Made by a program: the position numbers and the translations under genes
Shown: one piece after another, positions 51,631 through 63,960 of the stretch
Layout of the letters: the number at the start of each line of letters is the position of its first letter
How positions within the stretch are numbered: the first letter of the stretch is position 1
The notes under the pieces: generated by a model
What the model saw: the letters and a program-made list of their open reading frames with translations, nothing else
The model's database searches: none
Told to the model about the DNA's origin: nothing
Assembly (NCBI GenBank): GCA_006384855.1
Contig: VCJN01001437.1
Span: 37,742 to 101,741, forward strand
DNA: 64,000 bases
Source: Tetraselmis striata
Taxonomy: Eukaryota > Chlorophyta > Chlorodendrophyceae > Chlorodendrales > Chlorodendraceae
Direction: 5' to 3'

Positions 51631-52664
51631 CATAGCCTCCCAACCGTGAGATCGTAATCGGACGGCTGTGTAATTAAGGACCGTGGGCGGGTGGGTGGGC
51701 GGATGGGTGGATTGTAGTATTTAGTAGTATATTCCAGTAGATAAGCGCTTTAGTCATGCAGCTATAGGCCCGATCCGCTGCACTATACGGGTATCCGTAC
51801 GGCAATAAAGCTCGCCGCCGAAAAATCGACGCTTCGCTGGATTACTATACATTGCTTGAATTGTCATCCATGGTTTTTTGCATGATTATTATTTAACATA
51901 TGACATGCTATATTAGCAATGGCGATGATGTTGTTTCGAAGCTAAAACAATGGAATTGCAAAGCCATAAACCATAGCGCCCATTATATGTTTACAAGTTA
52001 TATCCAATGAGTATCCCCAGAACACACAAGGTCATACTAAATCAACTTGATTTTTGAACCAACCTTGCTTGAAGGTTATCGAGTTATTCACACGCAGTAC
52101 TTTGCTGCTGCTGCACGTCAACATCGATTTTAGAGAACTACGATCCTGCGACAACGAAAGAATTACCGTAATAGTATTGCCCTTTTTTTACCGGCCTATA
52201 TGTAATTCTAACCAGTACTGGGGCATGCAGTCATGTACACGAGTTTGCTTGCCGCATGTGATAGTACATGTAGCGAGGCTATTTTAAAATACTTCTTTCT
52301 ACTTAGGGATTGATTGCCGTTGCATTGCAGAGGCATTTAAACGCAGTGCTAGAAGTTAACAACAGATTTTGGTCGTTGCTAACGACGGAACGAGACGAGG
52401 TACCCTGGTACTAGCGCTAATAGTCACTATTTGTTTAGGTGATGTAATGGGCGTTTCACGAGCTGATGATGGCTTGTACGGCGGCCTGGTGCGCGAGGTA
52501 GGGGCGCGCTCAGTAACGATTAGTACCTCAGGTAGTCGCTACCTCAGGTAGCGGCAACGGAGGTGCCGTTACAGCAATAATGTACCGTAGCCTCGCATAC
52601 ATGCCTCGTTGTCTGTCCGCTCGGTCGGGCGGCGGTCTCCTACTCATCAGGTCTTCGTAGGGAC

Positions 52665-53645
52665 TACAGTCCCCCTCGAAAGTCTTGAACGGTACGTATT
52701 TGTCCATATCGCCACGTCAGCACCGGCGGCGCCGACCGCAGAGTGGTACAGTGGCGCATTTTTATGATATAATTAACTTAGAATATTCATCAACGGCTTG
52801 AGGTTTGTGATAGGTGGCGGAGGAGGGGCCTGCATGTTACGCTCGTGATTCCGCTCTGCGCAGGTTCGAACCCTGCAGGGTGCCTCGGTGAAAATATAAC
52901 CGAGGGGGGTAGGGGGGGGGCAAATGCAAATATTTTTAGGCTCTCCTACAAACCTGATTACAGCGGCATACCGCGCGACCCGCATCCCGATAAAAAGGCG
53001 ATGTACTCGCCCCGCGCGGGCGGATTTTCCCCGCATAGGGGCCCGCTAGGCGCAGCCCAACAGCAGAATATGGGAGCGTATTGATGGCCAGCCCTACCAC
53101 ATACCCTGGACGATTCCCTAGCAGGTGACCATATGGACCCACCCGCTGACTTGGGGGCTGCACCCCTGCGCAGTATGGGCTGAAGCCCGGCTCTACCAAG
53201 GGCGCATTGAATGCGGACATCAGCTGTAGGAGGGATGGCTTTTGAGCAATGAAGCCTTTATCGCAGTATTGGCCGTTTTGCGGGAACTGCTTACTTGCTT
53301 GCATGCCGACGGTGGGGAGAGCGCGCCTTGTGAATGTGCTCTACGATGGTAGAGCTAACTCTTGGCGTGCATCCGTAGAGATAGAACGCATATACGTGCG
53401 ATGTAAAAATTCGCGCCCTCGTGATATTGAGTTATCAAATTCATTACTAACCCTGAACAATGACACGCACACGTATGGCTTTTACAACGAGAGCCCAACA
53501 AACGCCACTTAGGGCTCCCCCCCGCATGATGTCGTGTTCACGTATGACACATGGAAGGGCGCGGCCGGAAACGAAGGTGAGGGGTCGTAATGGGCCAATA
53601 TACAATTGATGCTTGACAAGCGGTGCGAGACTTTTGTGGGCAGGT
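52665..53645 (+). mobile_element. unidentified ~1 kb repeated element, right arm
   Basis: Inverse counterpart of 6858-7840. It contains a frame at about 53249-53512 with NVLYDGRANSWRAS, RIYVRCKNSRPRDIELSNSL and LNNDTHTYGFYNE. Most differences from the left copy are substitutions. The frame is not open across the whole element. Family unknown. Confidence 0.55.
52813..52876 (+). other. tRNA-like module
   Basis: A box A-like sequence (ggtggcggaggagggg) and a perfect T-arm (gcagg, ttcgaac, cctgc at 52860-52876) are spaced as in a tRNA. No acceptor stem or CCA partner was found. Compare 7628-7692. Confidence 0.5.
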
Positions 53646-53699
53646 GTATTCGTCACTATTAGTCGCGAACAATGCGCGCTGACGATCGATCGTCGCATT

Positions 53700-54603
53700 T
53701 ATCTGCCTGGATGCTGACGATCAAATCATTGGTCGCTCTAGTCACCGTGTCCGCTGTTTAAGGATTATCGAGTATATATCTATGATTTGCGCCTGAGCAC
53801 AAAATAAGCAACAGCCGCCTCACCCTATATTGAAGGTTTTATTCATGATAATAAACGGATTAGCCACTCGCCGGGTTATACTCGTACAAAAATAATTGTA
53901 GTAATGCTGATTCGAATAAAGTATTACCGCTGGCGGTACTGGTACATGTACATCAGGCACGGTCGTTTTTTTAGTTTTTTTTTCCACGGTCGTACTACCG
54001 CGCGACAGCGGCGACCAAAAAACAAGTGCCGCGATGGTGGCGCGGGTAAATGCGAGGTCCTTATACCCGGACGCGGGCTTATACGGTTCAGGTATACCGC
54101 GGCCTACTACGCGACTGTGCGCACCCTCTGCGCTGCACTGCTGCTGCTGCGAGGTGTGTAGCTATGAGACCTGTACAGGTACGGGTACCCGGGTAATACA
54201 GGCACTCGCGGGACATATATCAGTGCCAGTGCCAGTTCCGTGGTAAAAGTAAAGTTCTCCAGTTCCGCGGTAGTGTCCTTAAATTAGCGACTAGTTCTCG
54301 GCCCGCCAGCTGACCTCTTGTGCTTCATATAGTTCGTAGTATATAAGTTCTTGTGCCCGACAGGCCGGACAAGTGCTACCTAGCGAAACCAGGGGCGCTT
54401 CAGGCAGAGACTCGGCGAAGTTGCCCCCTGCCTCGCAGTGAGAACACGGCGCATCGACTGGTGCAGGGTGCGACCCATCGCACGGGGCATCCACTCGCGC
54501 GTCCGCCGATCGTGAGGGGCCGGTATTTCTGCGTCGCACCAGCGGGCCAACGCCTTGACAAGTTCCAAGGGCGTGTTTGGCTATCAACTGTCGCACCGCG
54601 GCT
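53700..54603. promoter_or_regulatory. upstream region of the SBP-box gene
   Basis: 5' flank. A minus-strand frame at 54641-54291 contains CSHCEAGGN and CPACRAQELIYYELYEA, a possible zinc-ribbon fragment, but has no other support. No gene is called. Confidence 0.3.
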
Positions 54604-55956
54604 ATGGAGCGCGCGGAACCTCGTGGCGACAGCGGCATCAACTACGGCGGGAACGAGAGGCTCTCGGCAGCTGGAGTGAAGTCGGGGGATTGTCCCAGTG
54701 GGCTATTGTGCGACCTCGCCAGGGTATTGACCGCCGACTTGAACCATGAGGAGTGTTTCCGCGCTGGCGGCGGCTTCGGGTCGCCGCAGATCGAACGCGC
54801 TGATTTGAGGACGGACTCAGCTCCATCGAAGTTGACGTCTCCGCTTGCCAAGAGACCTGCCGATCCAGATCGCATTCGTTACAACAAGGAAACGCGTCTT
54901 CAAGCGCCTACAGACGAACCAACGTTCAACGGCGCAGTTGTGACCTCCGCTGCGAACCTGCCCCCATCGCTACTGTCGCGCCTACGGGCCGCGGGCTCCG
55001 GCAGCGTCAGTCATCCAAGCCCGGGTGCCTCGCCACGCTTTCGTCGCCGCGCCGCGACAAACGAAGCGAAAGGTATCAATACCAATGTATGGGGGAACAT
55101 CCACAACGTCTCAGCTCCAAGAGCTGGGACTGCGGCGGCAGACCGCGACGAATCGTACGGAGGTACGACGCGGCGAGTCCTCAGCGGGATAGCCTTATTC
55201 GGCGACGACGAGATGAGCAGGAGACGACCGCAGCTGGCGGCGTCCTCGGTGGCGATCTCAAACTCAGCCAGCAGTGCACAGCGGAGGTCGCCTAGCCCAT
55301 CATGCCAATCGCAGACTAAGCTCTCTCCCGTTCGGTCCATGCCCAACATGGAACGGTCGCCGGGACAAGGTCTACCAACCAGAACGAAAACTTACATTTT
55401 CACGATCGGGTCAAGCCAGCAGACGTTGAGGGCCACGGTTTCATTGCCACTGTCAGTTAAGCTCAACGACAGCAGATCTGTGTCCTGGCAGCAAGTTGCC
55501 ACTGCAGATTTGCCATGCTTCGCTTCTTCCAATGGCCATATGGGGGCCACAATGGACGATGAGCCATTGGAGATGGACGTGTCACATACGCCCGATTCAA
55601 CAAGGGCGGCGAGCACATCAAGCCAGCGGCGCAACAGCTGCGAGCAGAAAGTTGCAATTGGTCAGAAACGTGGAGCTGACAGCAAAGGAGAAGTATTCTG
55701 CCAAATCAATGACTGCCGCGCCTCCCTTGTGAAGGCCAAGGCTTATTGCCGCCGGTACAAGATATGCAGCGGCTGTGTCCGTCGTGATTCGGTTGTTGTG
55801 CAAGGCCGCGAGATGCGCTTCTGCCAGCAATGTTCGTATCTCCATCCACTGGAAGCCTTCGACGGGGCTAGGCACAGCTGCAGGGAGAGGCTTGCCCAAC
55901 ACGCCCGCCGAGTAAAGCGCTCAAGATGTGGTGGCACAACGAAACTCCAAGAGTGA
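54604..55956 (+). CDS. SBP-box transcription factor (intronless)
   Basis: A 450-residue single-exon frame from ATG 54604. An upstream in-frame TTG at 54577 is not a normal start. The C-terminal SBP domain reads CQINDCRASLVKAKAY, CRRYKICSGC, then RFCQQCSYLHPLEAFD, RHSC, RERLAQHARRVKRSR. The second zinc site (CQQC, His, Cys) and the bipartite nuclear localisation signal are intact. In the first site the usual final His of plant SBPs is Cys (CSGC), giving a Cys4-type site. The N-terminal 360 residues are Ser-rich and apparently disordered. SBP factors bind GTAC cores. Codon use is less GC-biased than in neighbours and there are no introns or C-runs, so a retrogene or recent arrival is possible. 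TGTAA lies at 56117. Confidence 0.85.
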   Translation: MERAEPRGDSGINYGGNERLSAAGVKSGDCPSGLLCDLARVLTADLNHEECFRAGGGFGSPQIERADLRTDSAPSKLTSPLAKRPADPDRIRYNKETRLQAPTDEPTFNGAVVTSAANLPPSLLSRLRAAGSGSVSHPSPGASPRFRRRAATNEAKGINTNVWGNIHNVSAPRAGTAAADRDESYGGTTRRVLSGIALFGDDEMSRRRPQLAASSVAISNSASSAQRRSPSPSCQSQTKLSPVRSMPNMERSPGQGLPTRTKTYIFTIGSSQQTLRATVSLPLSVKLNDSRSVSWQQVATADLPCFASSNGHMGATMDDEPLEMDVSHTPDSTRAASTSSQRRNSCEQKVAIGQKRGADSKGEVFCQINDCRASLVKAKAYCRRYKICSGCVRRDSVVVQGREMRFCQQCSYLHPLEAFDGARHSCRERLAQHARRVKRSRCGGTTKLQE

Positions 55957-57026
55957 ATATTGCACCCAAAGAACAGGAGATTGCCGTGCAAATGTTTCAT
56001 GCACATGCAATTGCCAATAGTATCTCCCATACTATCCTATACTATATCCACGCCTTTCTATCAGACTAAATTGATGACTGGTAATCCACGCAATGGAAAA
56101 TAAATGCAAGTGATGATGTAATATCAATGTCCAATTATTGGTGTCAATTAATTGGCAATTCAGCTTCCCTGCCGAATCAGGGGTCTGTGATCTCCACAAG
56201 AAGAAATACTTTACATGATGCCTTTGTCCGTTGTCCAAAACGAATCAAAAATACCACAGAGTAACAATGTTTAGCATGCTGTTCAAATGTAGAGATGCGT
56301 TACCCGTTAACAAATAACCCATGGTGGATGGCGACACAGAAATTGTCGTTCATTTACTAGTAGGCTGTCTGGTACGCGTAGCATCCGCGACGGCATATCA
56401 CGTGTTGATGGCGGCGGCGCCTGCTTCATTGGCTAAGGCATGCGCCACTTGTAGATGGCATCAGTGATGTTGGAAATTCGTCAGTGGTCAGCACAGACGC
56501 GCTTGACAATTGTGCATAGGCAAATCAGTATTCCGGAAATGCCATTTCTCCATGCTGTTGTTGGCAGTGGAAGTGGTGCTCGGTATTCGTAGATCTCTTG
56601 ACTGTACTGGTGGCCTTGTAATGACCACCCAGGGACCCAGGTACACCGGGTATTGGGATTCGAATACGATGCTGAAATTTCCGAGCATTTCCGCGACGCG
56701 GCATATTAAATTCCAATTTAAAGGTCTTGTTATTTGTTGACACTACACCGCCGAGGATACTCTGCCAAAGGGTCGCGCCGTTTCACATCACCATCGCCCG
56801 ACTGAAATTATTCGGCGCCGAATAATGGTTTTAATCCACAGTCGACGACGCGAGCATCGGGCACCCCCGGGCGCCCGCTCCGCCATCAACTACGTACGAG
56901 CAGTGCTGGTACCAGTACCCGCCAAAACTTGCCGCCCGCGCAATAACCGCCACAGCCCGACGCCTCGCCGGCGCCGCCTCCCGAGTGACCGCCAGGTGCA
57001 CAGGTACCGGCGGCAGAGCAGCCGGG
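55957..57026. promoter_or_regulatory. SBP 3' flank and TBC-gene promoter region
   Basis: AT-richer SBP 3' flank, with a candidate TGTAA polyadenylation signal at 56117-56121. This is followed by a GC-rich zone from about 56820 just upstream of the TBC gene. No separate gene is seen. Confidence 0.4.
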
Positions 57027-58132
57027 ATGCCTTCCCGCGGAGGCCTGGTCCTTAAGCCCTCGTCTCGTGCTGGCGCCACGCGCGATCTGTATGGCTTCGA
57101 GGTGCTCCCCGCCTCCCCAGCGGAGCGAGTAGCGGGCGCGCGGTGCAGGGCGAGCGAACAACGGGCACGCGCGGGGTGGTCTCGGGCAGACTAGAAGGGA
57201 GCGAGCACCCCCCTCGCGGCCAGTGCCAGCAGCATGGCTCGCCACTTCCACCCCACGGATTGAATGTAAACGCCGGTCGCTGGGTGCTTCACCTATGACG
57301 GCCGCGGGCTGGCAGGGGGAGTACACCACCGTACGGGTAGCTCGCTATTTACAGGATTTTTTTTTTTTGGAGGGGCGAGAGCCGGAAGCATCTTACCCCG
57401 CTCGGTCGGAAACATCCACTCAGCAGGTTGGAAATGGGCTGAGAGCTCAGCCCCGGGGCTCGGGGCACGCGCCTGGACCCCCCTTGAGACCCCTGGTGCC
57501 CATTCGCGGGGCTGAGCGGCTGGTTGCGTCGCCCGGGGGTGCAGGTGAAGCAGGAGTATGTGGCGCTGTTCCGCAAGTACGCGCCGCTGTGGGAGGCCGA
57601 AGAGGTTGAGCGGCAGGAGCGCTGGGACGCCTTCCTCTCTCCCGGCAGCAACGGCGGCACCCCGGGCCGCCTCGGCGGCAGGCGGTCAGTGCGCGCACTC
57701 TCTCTGCAGTACCCGACTGCCACCCAGGGGAGCGGATGGGGTTAGGAGAGGGGGGGGGGGGGGGGGATGGCGGGCGGGGCAATGCGCAGCTTGGGAGGTC
57801 GTCATGACCAGGGGGGATGCCCATAAGTTCTGAATCTGGGCGTTTGGCACGCTGGGCTGCGCTGCCCAGGGGGCCCTCTTCGCCAGCGGCCAACTCCGCT
57901 AGCGCGGAGAAGGTGCAGGGGCTGCTGGACGCGTGGCTGGACGCCTCCGGCGATGCGCAGCTGCTGGAGCAGCAGTACCAGCTGCGCTCGCTGGTGCAGG
58001 CGGGCATCCCCATGGTGCGCCCACCGGGGCTGCCCGCTGCGAACACCGCTGGCGTGTCGGGCGCATGCTGTGGCTCAGTGGGCGGCCGCTGCTCGATGGG
58101 CAGGGCTGATAACACCATTAATCCTCGTTCAA

Positions 58133-58163
<31 letters not shown>

Positions 58164-60451
58164 CTTCCCCTGCCATCCGCCAGTCCCTCCGTGGCGCGCT
58201 GTGGAAGAAGTTCCTGGGCCTGCCCGGCATCATCGTGAAGGGGGAGTACCAGCGGCTGCTCGGCCAGGCGGCACAGGAGCACATGGAGGAGCCGCCGGAG
58301 GGGGAGGACCCCTACTACATCATGCACTCCAGCCGGTTGCCCCCTCCCCCCTCCCGCTTTACCCTCAAAGAACCCATTAGCGGGTCACCATGAGCGTGGG
58401 GAGTCGGAGGGGGAGATCCCGTCCAGGGCAGAACTCCTCACGCAGAGCTCCTGCACTGCGCAGGCAAGGGCAGGAGTGGGTGCAGTACGTGGTGGACTCT
58501 GGAGAGCGGCGCGGCGGCGCGACGCACAGCGAGTCTGCGGACAACGCCGCTGAGGCGCTCGCTAGCGCGGTGGAGCTGTCCAGTGATACCACCTCTGGCC
58601 AGGTATGAAGACGCAGAAAGCAACCCCACGTGCAAAGCCTCTTTTATGCAGTTGTATACATACATACATATATACATACATATATATGTATATATATAAT
58701 ATATATACATATATATATATATGTATATATATGTATATGTATATATGTGTATACATAAATGAAAATATGCATGTATATATTGTGTGTGAGTGCATATCGG
58801 AATGTCCTGTGGGCATCAACTGCACACACACAGGTTGAGTGCGGCTGTTTGGGATCTGCTGATGCAGGTGGAGCAGGCCGATCCAGATGGCGAGGAGGTG
58901 GTGAGCGGCGTGCCGCTGGCGGCGGCGGCGGCGCTGGTCCCGCCCGTGCTGGTGGAGCCGCTGGTCAGCTACCCGCACACCCCGCCCTCAGGGCAGGACT
59001 CCCCCGGCGGCAGCTGCCGCGACTGGGCCGGCCAGATCGAGAAGGACCTGCACCGCACGTTCCCGGGGCACCCTGTCATGGACAGCTACGGCCGCGCCGC
59101 GCTGCGCCGCATCCTGCGCGCCTACAGCCTGCGCAACCCCTGCGTGGGCTACTGCCAGGGTGGGCGCCCGGCAGCGGCGCTCTGTGACCTGCGCATATGC
59201 TCACCTCCCAGTTCCGGCAACGTTCCTCGCAGAGCCCCCTTCCCCATCCAGATCACCCGCAGCACCTTGTGTGCGTATGGTGGTGGGGGTGGGTGGGGGG
59301 GGGGGGGGGGGTATGTTTATGTACCTACTCGATGCCTATGCGATAATAAGAACAGTGTGAATGATAACCTGCCCAATCTATGAGAGGTCAACTGTAGCGC
59401 AGCCATCAACGAGTATCCGCGTAGCTTTCATGCAACCCTGATGTTAGGTTTTATATTACAGGATGCCTATAGGTGCGCAGTCGCTCGTATATGATGTTTT
59501 ATATGTACACGTGAAACGGCAGCCCGGGGGGGGGGGGGGGGGGGGGGGGGGGGCGCAGTAGCGTCCGCTGAGGTTCCAGGGGTTCCAGGGCTACCTTATG
59601 AGGACGAGGTTAGATACACGCATGAGTCTACATAAATGTTGATCTATACGTGTTCTTGTATGTCTATGCATTGCGGAGGATATAGTTGGAGCCAGGGGGG
59701 GGGGGGGGGGGGGGCTTGGTTATCAGCTCGAGCGCCCTTCCTGATATGGTGAGGCGCTGCTTTGCCAGGGATGAACTTTGTAGCAGGCACGCTGCTGCTG
59801 TTCATGGATGAGGAGGACGCCTTCTGGTGCCTCACCTCCATCATCGAGAATCTCATGCCGGGGTACTACTCCCTGGCCATGATGGCGCCGCAGGTGTGTG
59901 GGATGCTGCCAATTCTCCCCCCCCTCCCCTCCCTCTCCCTTTCTTTCCCAGTGCAGGCCCTCTTCGCAGCAAACACTCCATCATGCTTTAGCTGGGCTGT
60001 ACTGACCATCCCCCCCCCCCCCCCCCCCCTCCCCTCTCTTCCCCCGGCTGCCACACGTGCCCCATGCTTGCAGGTGGACCAGCGCGTATTTCACCGCCTG
60101 ATTGCGGAGCACTTCCCGACGCTCTCCATGCACTTCGAGAGCCTCTGCGTGGACCCGGCGTGCGTGACGAGTCACTGGTTCCTCTGCCTCTTCGTCAACG
60201 CGCTGCCGCTGGAGACGTGCCTGCGCGTGTGGGACGTGCTCTTCCTGGAGCGCGACGCCACAGTGCTCTTCCGGTCCGGCCTCGCGCTCGTGGACATCTT
60301 CTCCAAGGCGCTGCTCAAGACGGTGGACAGCGTCGAGGCATTGTGCCAGCTGCAGGCGACCGCGCCCATGATGTTTGACGGCAGCCGCCTCATGACCACC
60401 GCCTGCATCGGCTTCCAGGGCGAGCCTCCCCCCCCCCCCCCCCCGCCCCCC

Positions 60452-60487
<36 letters not shown>

Positions 60488-60526
60488 AAACCTTACCTGC
60501 AGTCTCTTCCTGGGTCATGTATTGCG

Positions 60527-60572
<46 letters not shown>

Positions 60573-63500
60573 TTGAATTGATGTCACTGTAATGCTTTGC
60601 AGTAGATGCGTACATGAAATCGGCCCCTGACTGCAAGCCCCTCCACTCCCCCCCCCCCCCCCCCCCCCTTACCGCTCCCTTCCCCCCCTGACCGTGGCAG
60701 ACATCAGCCGAGAGGTGCTCCTACAGTACAGGGAAGAGGAGCAGGAGGAGGTTTTTGCGGGCATCAAGAGCCGCATTGACGGCATGGCCTCGGAGCACGT
60801 GAGACGCCTCCCCCCCCCCTCCCCCCTCCCCTCTTCCCCCCATCATCCCCACCCAATTGACTGCCCATCGCCCCCCATGAGCCGCTATCTGATCTTGCCC
60901 AGACGGCCCATGCCCTGTACCTCCGCCGAACGCCAAACTGCGCCGCCGCAAGCCGCTGGTACCACCGCAGCGGCGCTGACTGCAAGCTGCTGCTGCCCTG
61001 CTGCGCGCCAGGACATGGAGGCATACAACTACGAGGTGGAGCGGTTCCGGGAGATGCTGGACGAGGACAGTGACTTCAACCGTCGCAACTACTCGCGCAA
61101 TCTGAGGTATGCCGAAACCTCTGATGCATGAGGTATGGGCTGCGTCCAATCATCTCGACGTGGCTTCCCCTAGCTGCCGTCTCATTCTTCTGTGGCCGCT
61201 CCTCCCCCGCCTTTGCGTTCATTTATTTCTGCAGCGCCAACACGTCACGGCGAGCGACTGGGGAGGAAGCCGCGCAGGCTGGCCCAGCGTGGCAAACGCG
61301 CCAAGGGACTGCGGCCGCCGCAGAGGCGCTGCCGGACAGCAGCGGCCCCAGCGTGCCCTCCACGGCGCCGCCCGCCATGCGGGGTGGCCGGGTATCGCGC
61401 TTCGAGGACTCGGCACTGCCGCGCACGCAGCTCTTCGGCAACCCGGACGGAGCGCAGCGCAACCCGGCTACGCCGGAGCCCACCGGACTCGGGCTCACGG
61501 CATCGAGGCTGCAAAAGTGCGCCCCCCCCCCCCCCCCCCCCCCCTCCCCTCCCTCCCCCGCACACACACAGTTCTAACCCCTTGCTCCAACCCAAAAAAC
61601 AACTAACCTCTACCTCCCACACTTCGACGCTCCTCGCCGTCACTGAGGCCACATTATCAGCCGCTTGGGGCACCAGCATTTTGCTGCCGGGCAAGCACAT
61701 ATCCGCATCCGTGTTTATGGTCAGAGTTCAGACTAGGAGGCAACATCCGCGACTGTGTTACGGCCGGGTGATACCGATGCGCGCTCCGCACTTATTGGTA
61801 GATCGGAACAGATCGGAACCGATTGGTTCCGTAATATAATTAATAAAAACCTATCTGCTCATGGTTGTATAACACTTCCGGCAACATCGTCACCGACGAC
61901 AAGCGATGTGTGTTGGGGATTAAAGTCGGTTAGTTGGTGACACATGCATTGTGCCAGCCGGCGGGGACTATTACTTTGGCAAAGTCCCTGTTGCACTTGG
62001 GAGGAAACCCCTGGAGATGTCCCCGTTTTCGAGAAGGAGGACACTTGGCGTTGTAGCTACTGACACTTAGGGTTGTCCGTATGCCTGATTTAAGAATGGG
62101 AGTTTCGGACTGTTGGGATAAGATTGCGAGCATGCGGCCGCGGAGGGGAAGCAGCCGGGCCCGGGATCCTGCCGCATTCTGCGGGATGAAGCCGTGTGAG
62201 TTTCGCAGCACCGCGCAGCAGTTGCTACGGAGATGCGACTGGCGGCCTGCCTTTGCTGATCGGGCGTTGCCATGCGTTGCGCAGCGTGTCGCAGAGCCCG
62301 TTCAAGCTGCTGTACATCCTGCCGGAGGGGGTCTCCAACCAGGCGCCCGCCACCGCTCCGCATCACCGCAAGACGGCGGCGCTCCCCGTGGACGGCGAGC
62401 TTTCCCGGGCCGCCCTGGCCGCCTTTGAGATTGCCAGCACGCCGGCGTCACAGAGGTGAGGAAAACTCCGCGCCTGCGCCACCTCGCTTCCGTTCGGCCG
62501 ATTCTTGCCGCACTTTCCCGCGATCCGTCCCTAGCACACACACACACACATACACACATACCCCCATACACCCCCCCCCCCCCCCCCCCACACGCACACA
62601 CATGCACACACTTCTCTACGGATCCCGAGGCGGTGATAGGGACACTGAGATTAGGAACCAGACTAGCCTATCACAGGTGAAACATAGACGGCTCACTAGC
62701 TAGCAGATTTTCTCACTGATAGGTGGCATGCAACCCCGCGCACTCACTCTATCAACGCGGCACTGCATCACGTGACTTGCCTCTCTGCCGTGGAGCGATC
62801 GCTGAATATCCTACCCACAAAGGAAAGACTCGTCTTCCGGAGTCACAAAGACGTGCCAGCAACCGTAGTTGCTTGCTCTTTATGAATAGGTTAACCATTC
62901 CGGAAGGCCCCCAACCCGCGTGTACCCTAACACTCTTAGTCCCGCCCCCAGCACTGCCCCCCGGCCCGCGTCTTGGGTATCACTTGCCGGGCGCTAGCTT
63001 GCCGTGTCTGCAATGTCATACTTGATATCCCCCCCACCCCCTTCCTCTGCGCGCTTAACTGCGCCGGGATCGCTTGTCGGCCCTCTCCCCGCCGCATTGC
63101 GGCTCCGCCATGGCGCACTTGATGCGCCACTCTGAACTCTCTGTAACCCCTGCGGCACGAGGATGGCCGCCCACACCATGGCGATGCCAAGTACCGGCTT
63201 TTTGTGTGTGTGTGTGTGGGTGTGGGTGGGTGGGTGGGGGGGGGGGGGGGCTGAATTCCCGCTTGGAGCGGACTGTCATTCAATGGCGGTCCCCGTCCTG
63301 GCTGCTGGGCACGGGCGGACCATTGTACAACCCGCTCCTATACTTGGTGGTTCATGTGTACGGGTGCCGGCCCTTCTATAAGAAGAGCCCTTATCAGAAG
63401 CCGCAGAATGGGGTTGCATGCGACCTATAATCGTAAGAACGGTCGCTATGGTTCCGCCACAGTTTCGTCTGTACTCGATCTCTGGGAGGCAGGGCGGGCA

Positions 63501-63960
63501 CCGGCGCTTATCTACGCGCCCCAGAGTACTGGCGAGGTGGTTCATCCACACATCGCTATACATGATGCCCGAAACGGGTGCTAGTCGTAGCTCGCATTCC
63601 TCCGCGGCACGTCCCCAACTGTGCGCCGGAGTGTGTTTACACTCTAAACACACCCTCCCCCCCTCCCCTCCCCGCCCCTCCAGGATGCTCATCCTGTCCG
63701 CCACGCCGCCGCGGCCCTCGCTGCTCAGAGTGCTGCACATCCGGCCGGGCGGATGGCTGTCGCGCCGCCCCGCCTTCCTGCCAGGAACCGCTGCTGCAGG
63801 CAGCCACGTCGGCCGCCGCGGGCGCACTGGCATGTGCGGCCTGCGCTCCTGTGACACCGAGGCGCCGTGCCATGTCGTCACTGCTGTGCGCCGCGCCACG
63901 CCGCCGCACACATGTGGCAAGAATGCAGGCGTGCTCGCGGTCAAGCGGGCTGCCTGGTGA
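57027..63960 (+). CDS. TBC-domain Rab GTPase-activating protein
   Basis: Twelve exons join in phase: 57027-57101, 57545-57684, 57903-58014, 58184-58335, 58464-58602, 58868-59159, 59769-59893, 60074-60419, 60701-60798, 61012-61106, 61235-61516 and 62285-62455. A tentative last exon, 63684-63960, would give 767 residues. The N-terminus matches plant TBC proteins (RDLYGFE, then YAPLWEAEEVERQERWDAF). The TBC domain starts at QAGIPMSLRGALWKKFLGLP. It holds the arginine finger QIEKDLHRTFPGHP (IxxDxxR) and the glutamine finger CVGYCQGMNFVAG (YxQ). It continues with FHRLIAEHFPTL, VTSHWFLCLFVNALPLE and RVWDVLFLERDATVLFR. Both catalytic residues are present, so GAP activity toward a Rab is expected. 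One intron has a GC donor (60420). Exon 13 lacks family resemblance and is uncertain. Confidence 0.9.
58660..58770. repeat. (TA)/(TATG) rich microsatellite, TBC-gene intron
   Basis: About 110 bases of tatacata and tatatgta repeats in intron 58603-58867. Confidence 0.9.
60450..60571. repeat. (CA)n and (GT)n microsatellites, TBC-gene intron
   Basis: A CA tract (60450-60482) and a GT tract (about 60529-60571) lie 46 bases apart in the same intron (60420-60700). They are complementary and could form a hairpin in the transcript. Confidence 0.9.
63360..63506 (-). mobile_element. MITE-like element, reverse orientation
   Basis: Begins acgggtgccggccc and ends gggcgggcaccgg (inverted ends). On the minus strand the core reads ccctgcctcccagagatc, gacgaaactgtggcgg and gcatgcaacccc, matching the family. 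It lies between the last confident TBC exon and the tentative exon 13. Confidence 0.6.

Larger units (their letters stand above)
48346..52660. other. AT-richer repeat zone without a supported gene
   Basis: Includes degenerate 'cgaaccctacaaac' type repeats at about 48640-48760, a direct repeat at 48497-48565, (TA)n tracts at 48955-48970 and 50208-50256, a GAT-rich stretch at about 50900-50990 and a minisatellite at 51440-51630. The frame 50644-51039 (Asp-rich tail) comes from the GAT repeat and is unrecognised. Confidence 0.4.

Noticed and set aside
58605-58978. Tyr/Ile-rich frames around 58.7 kb
   Set aside because: Translations of a TA-rich microsatellite in an intron.
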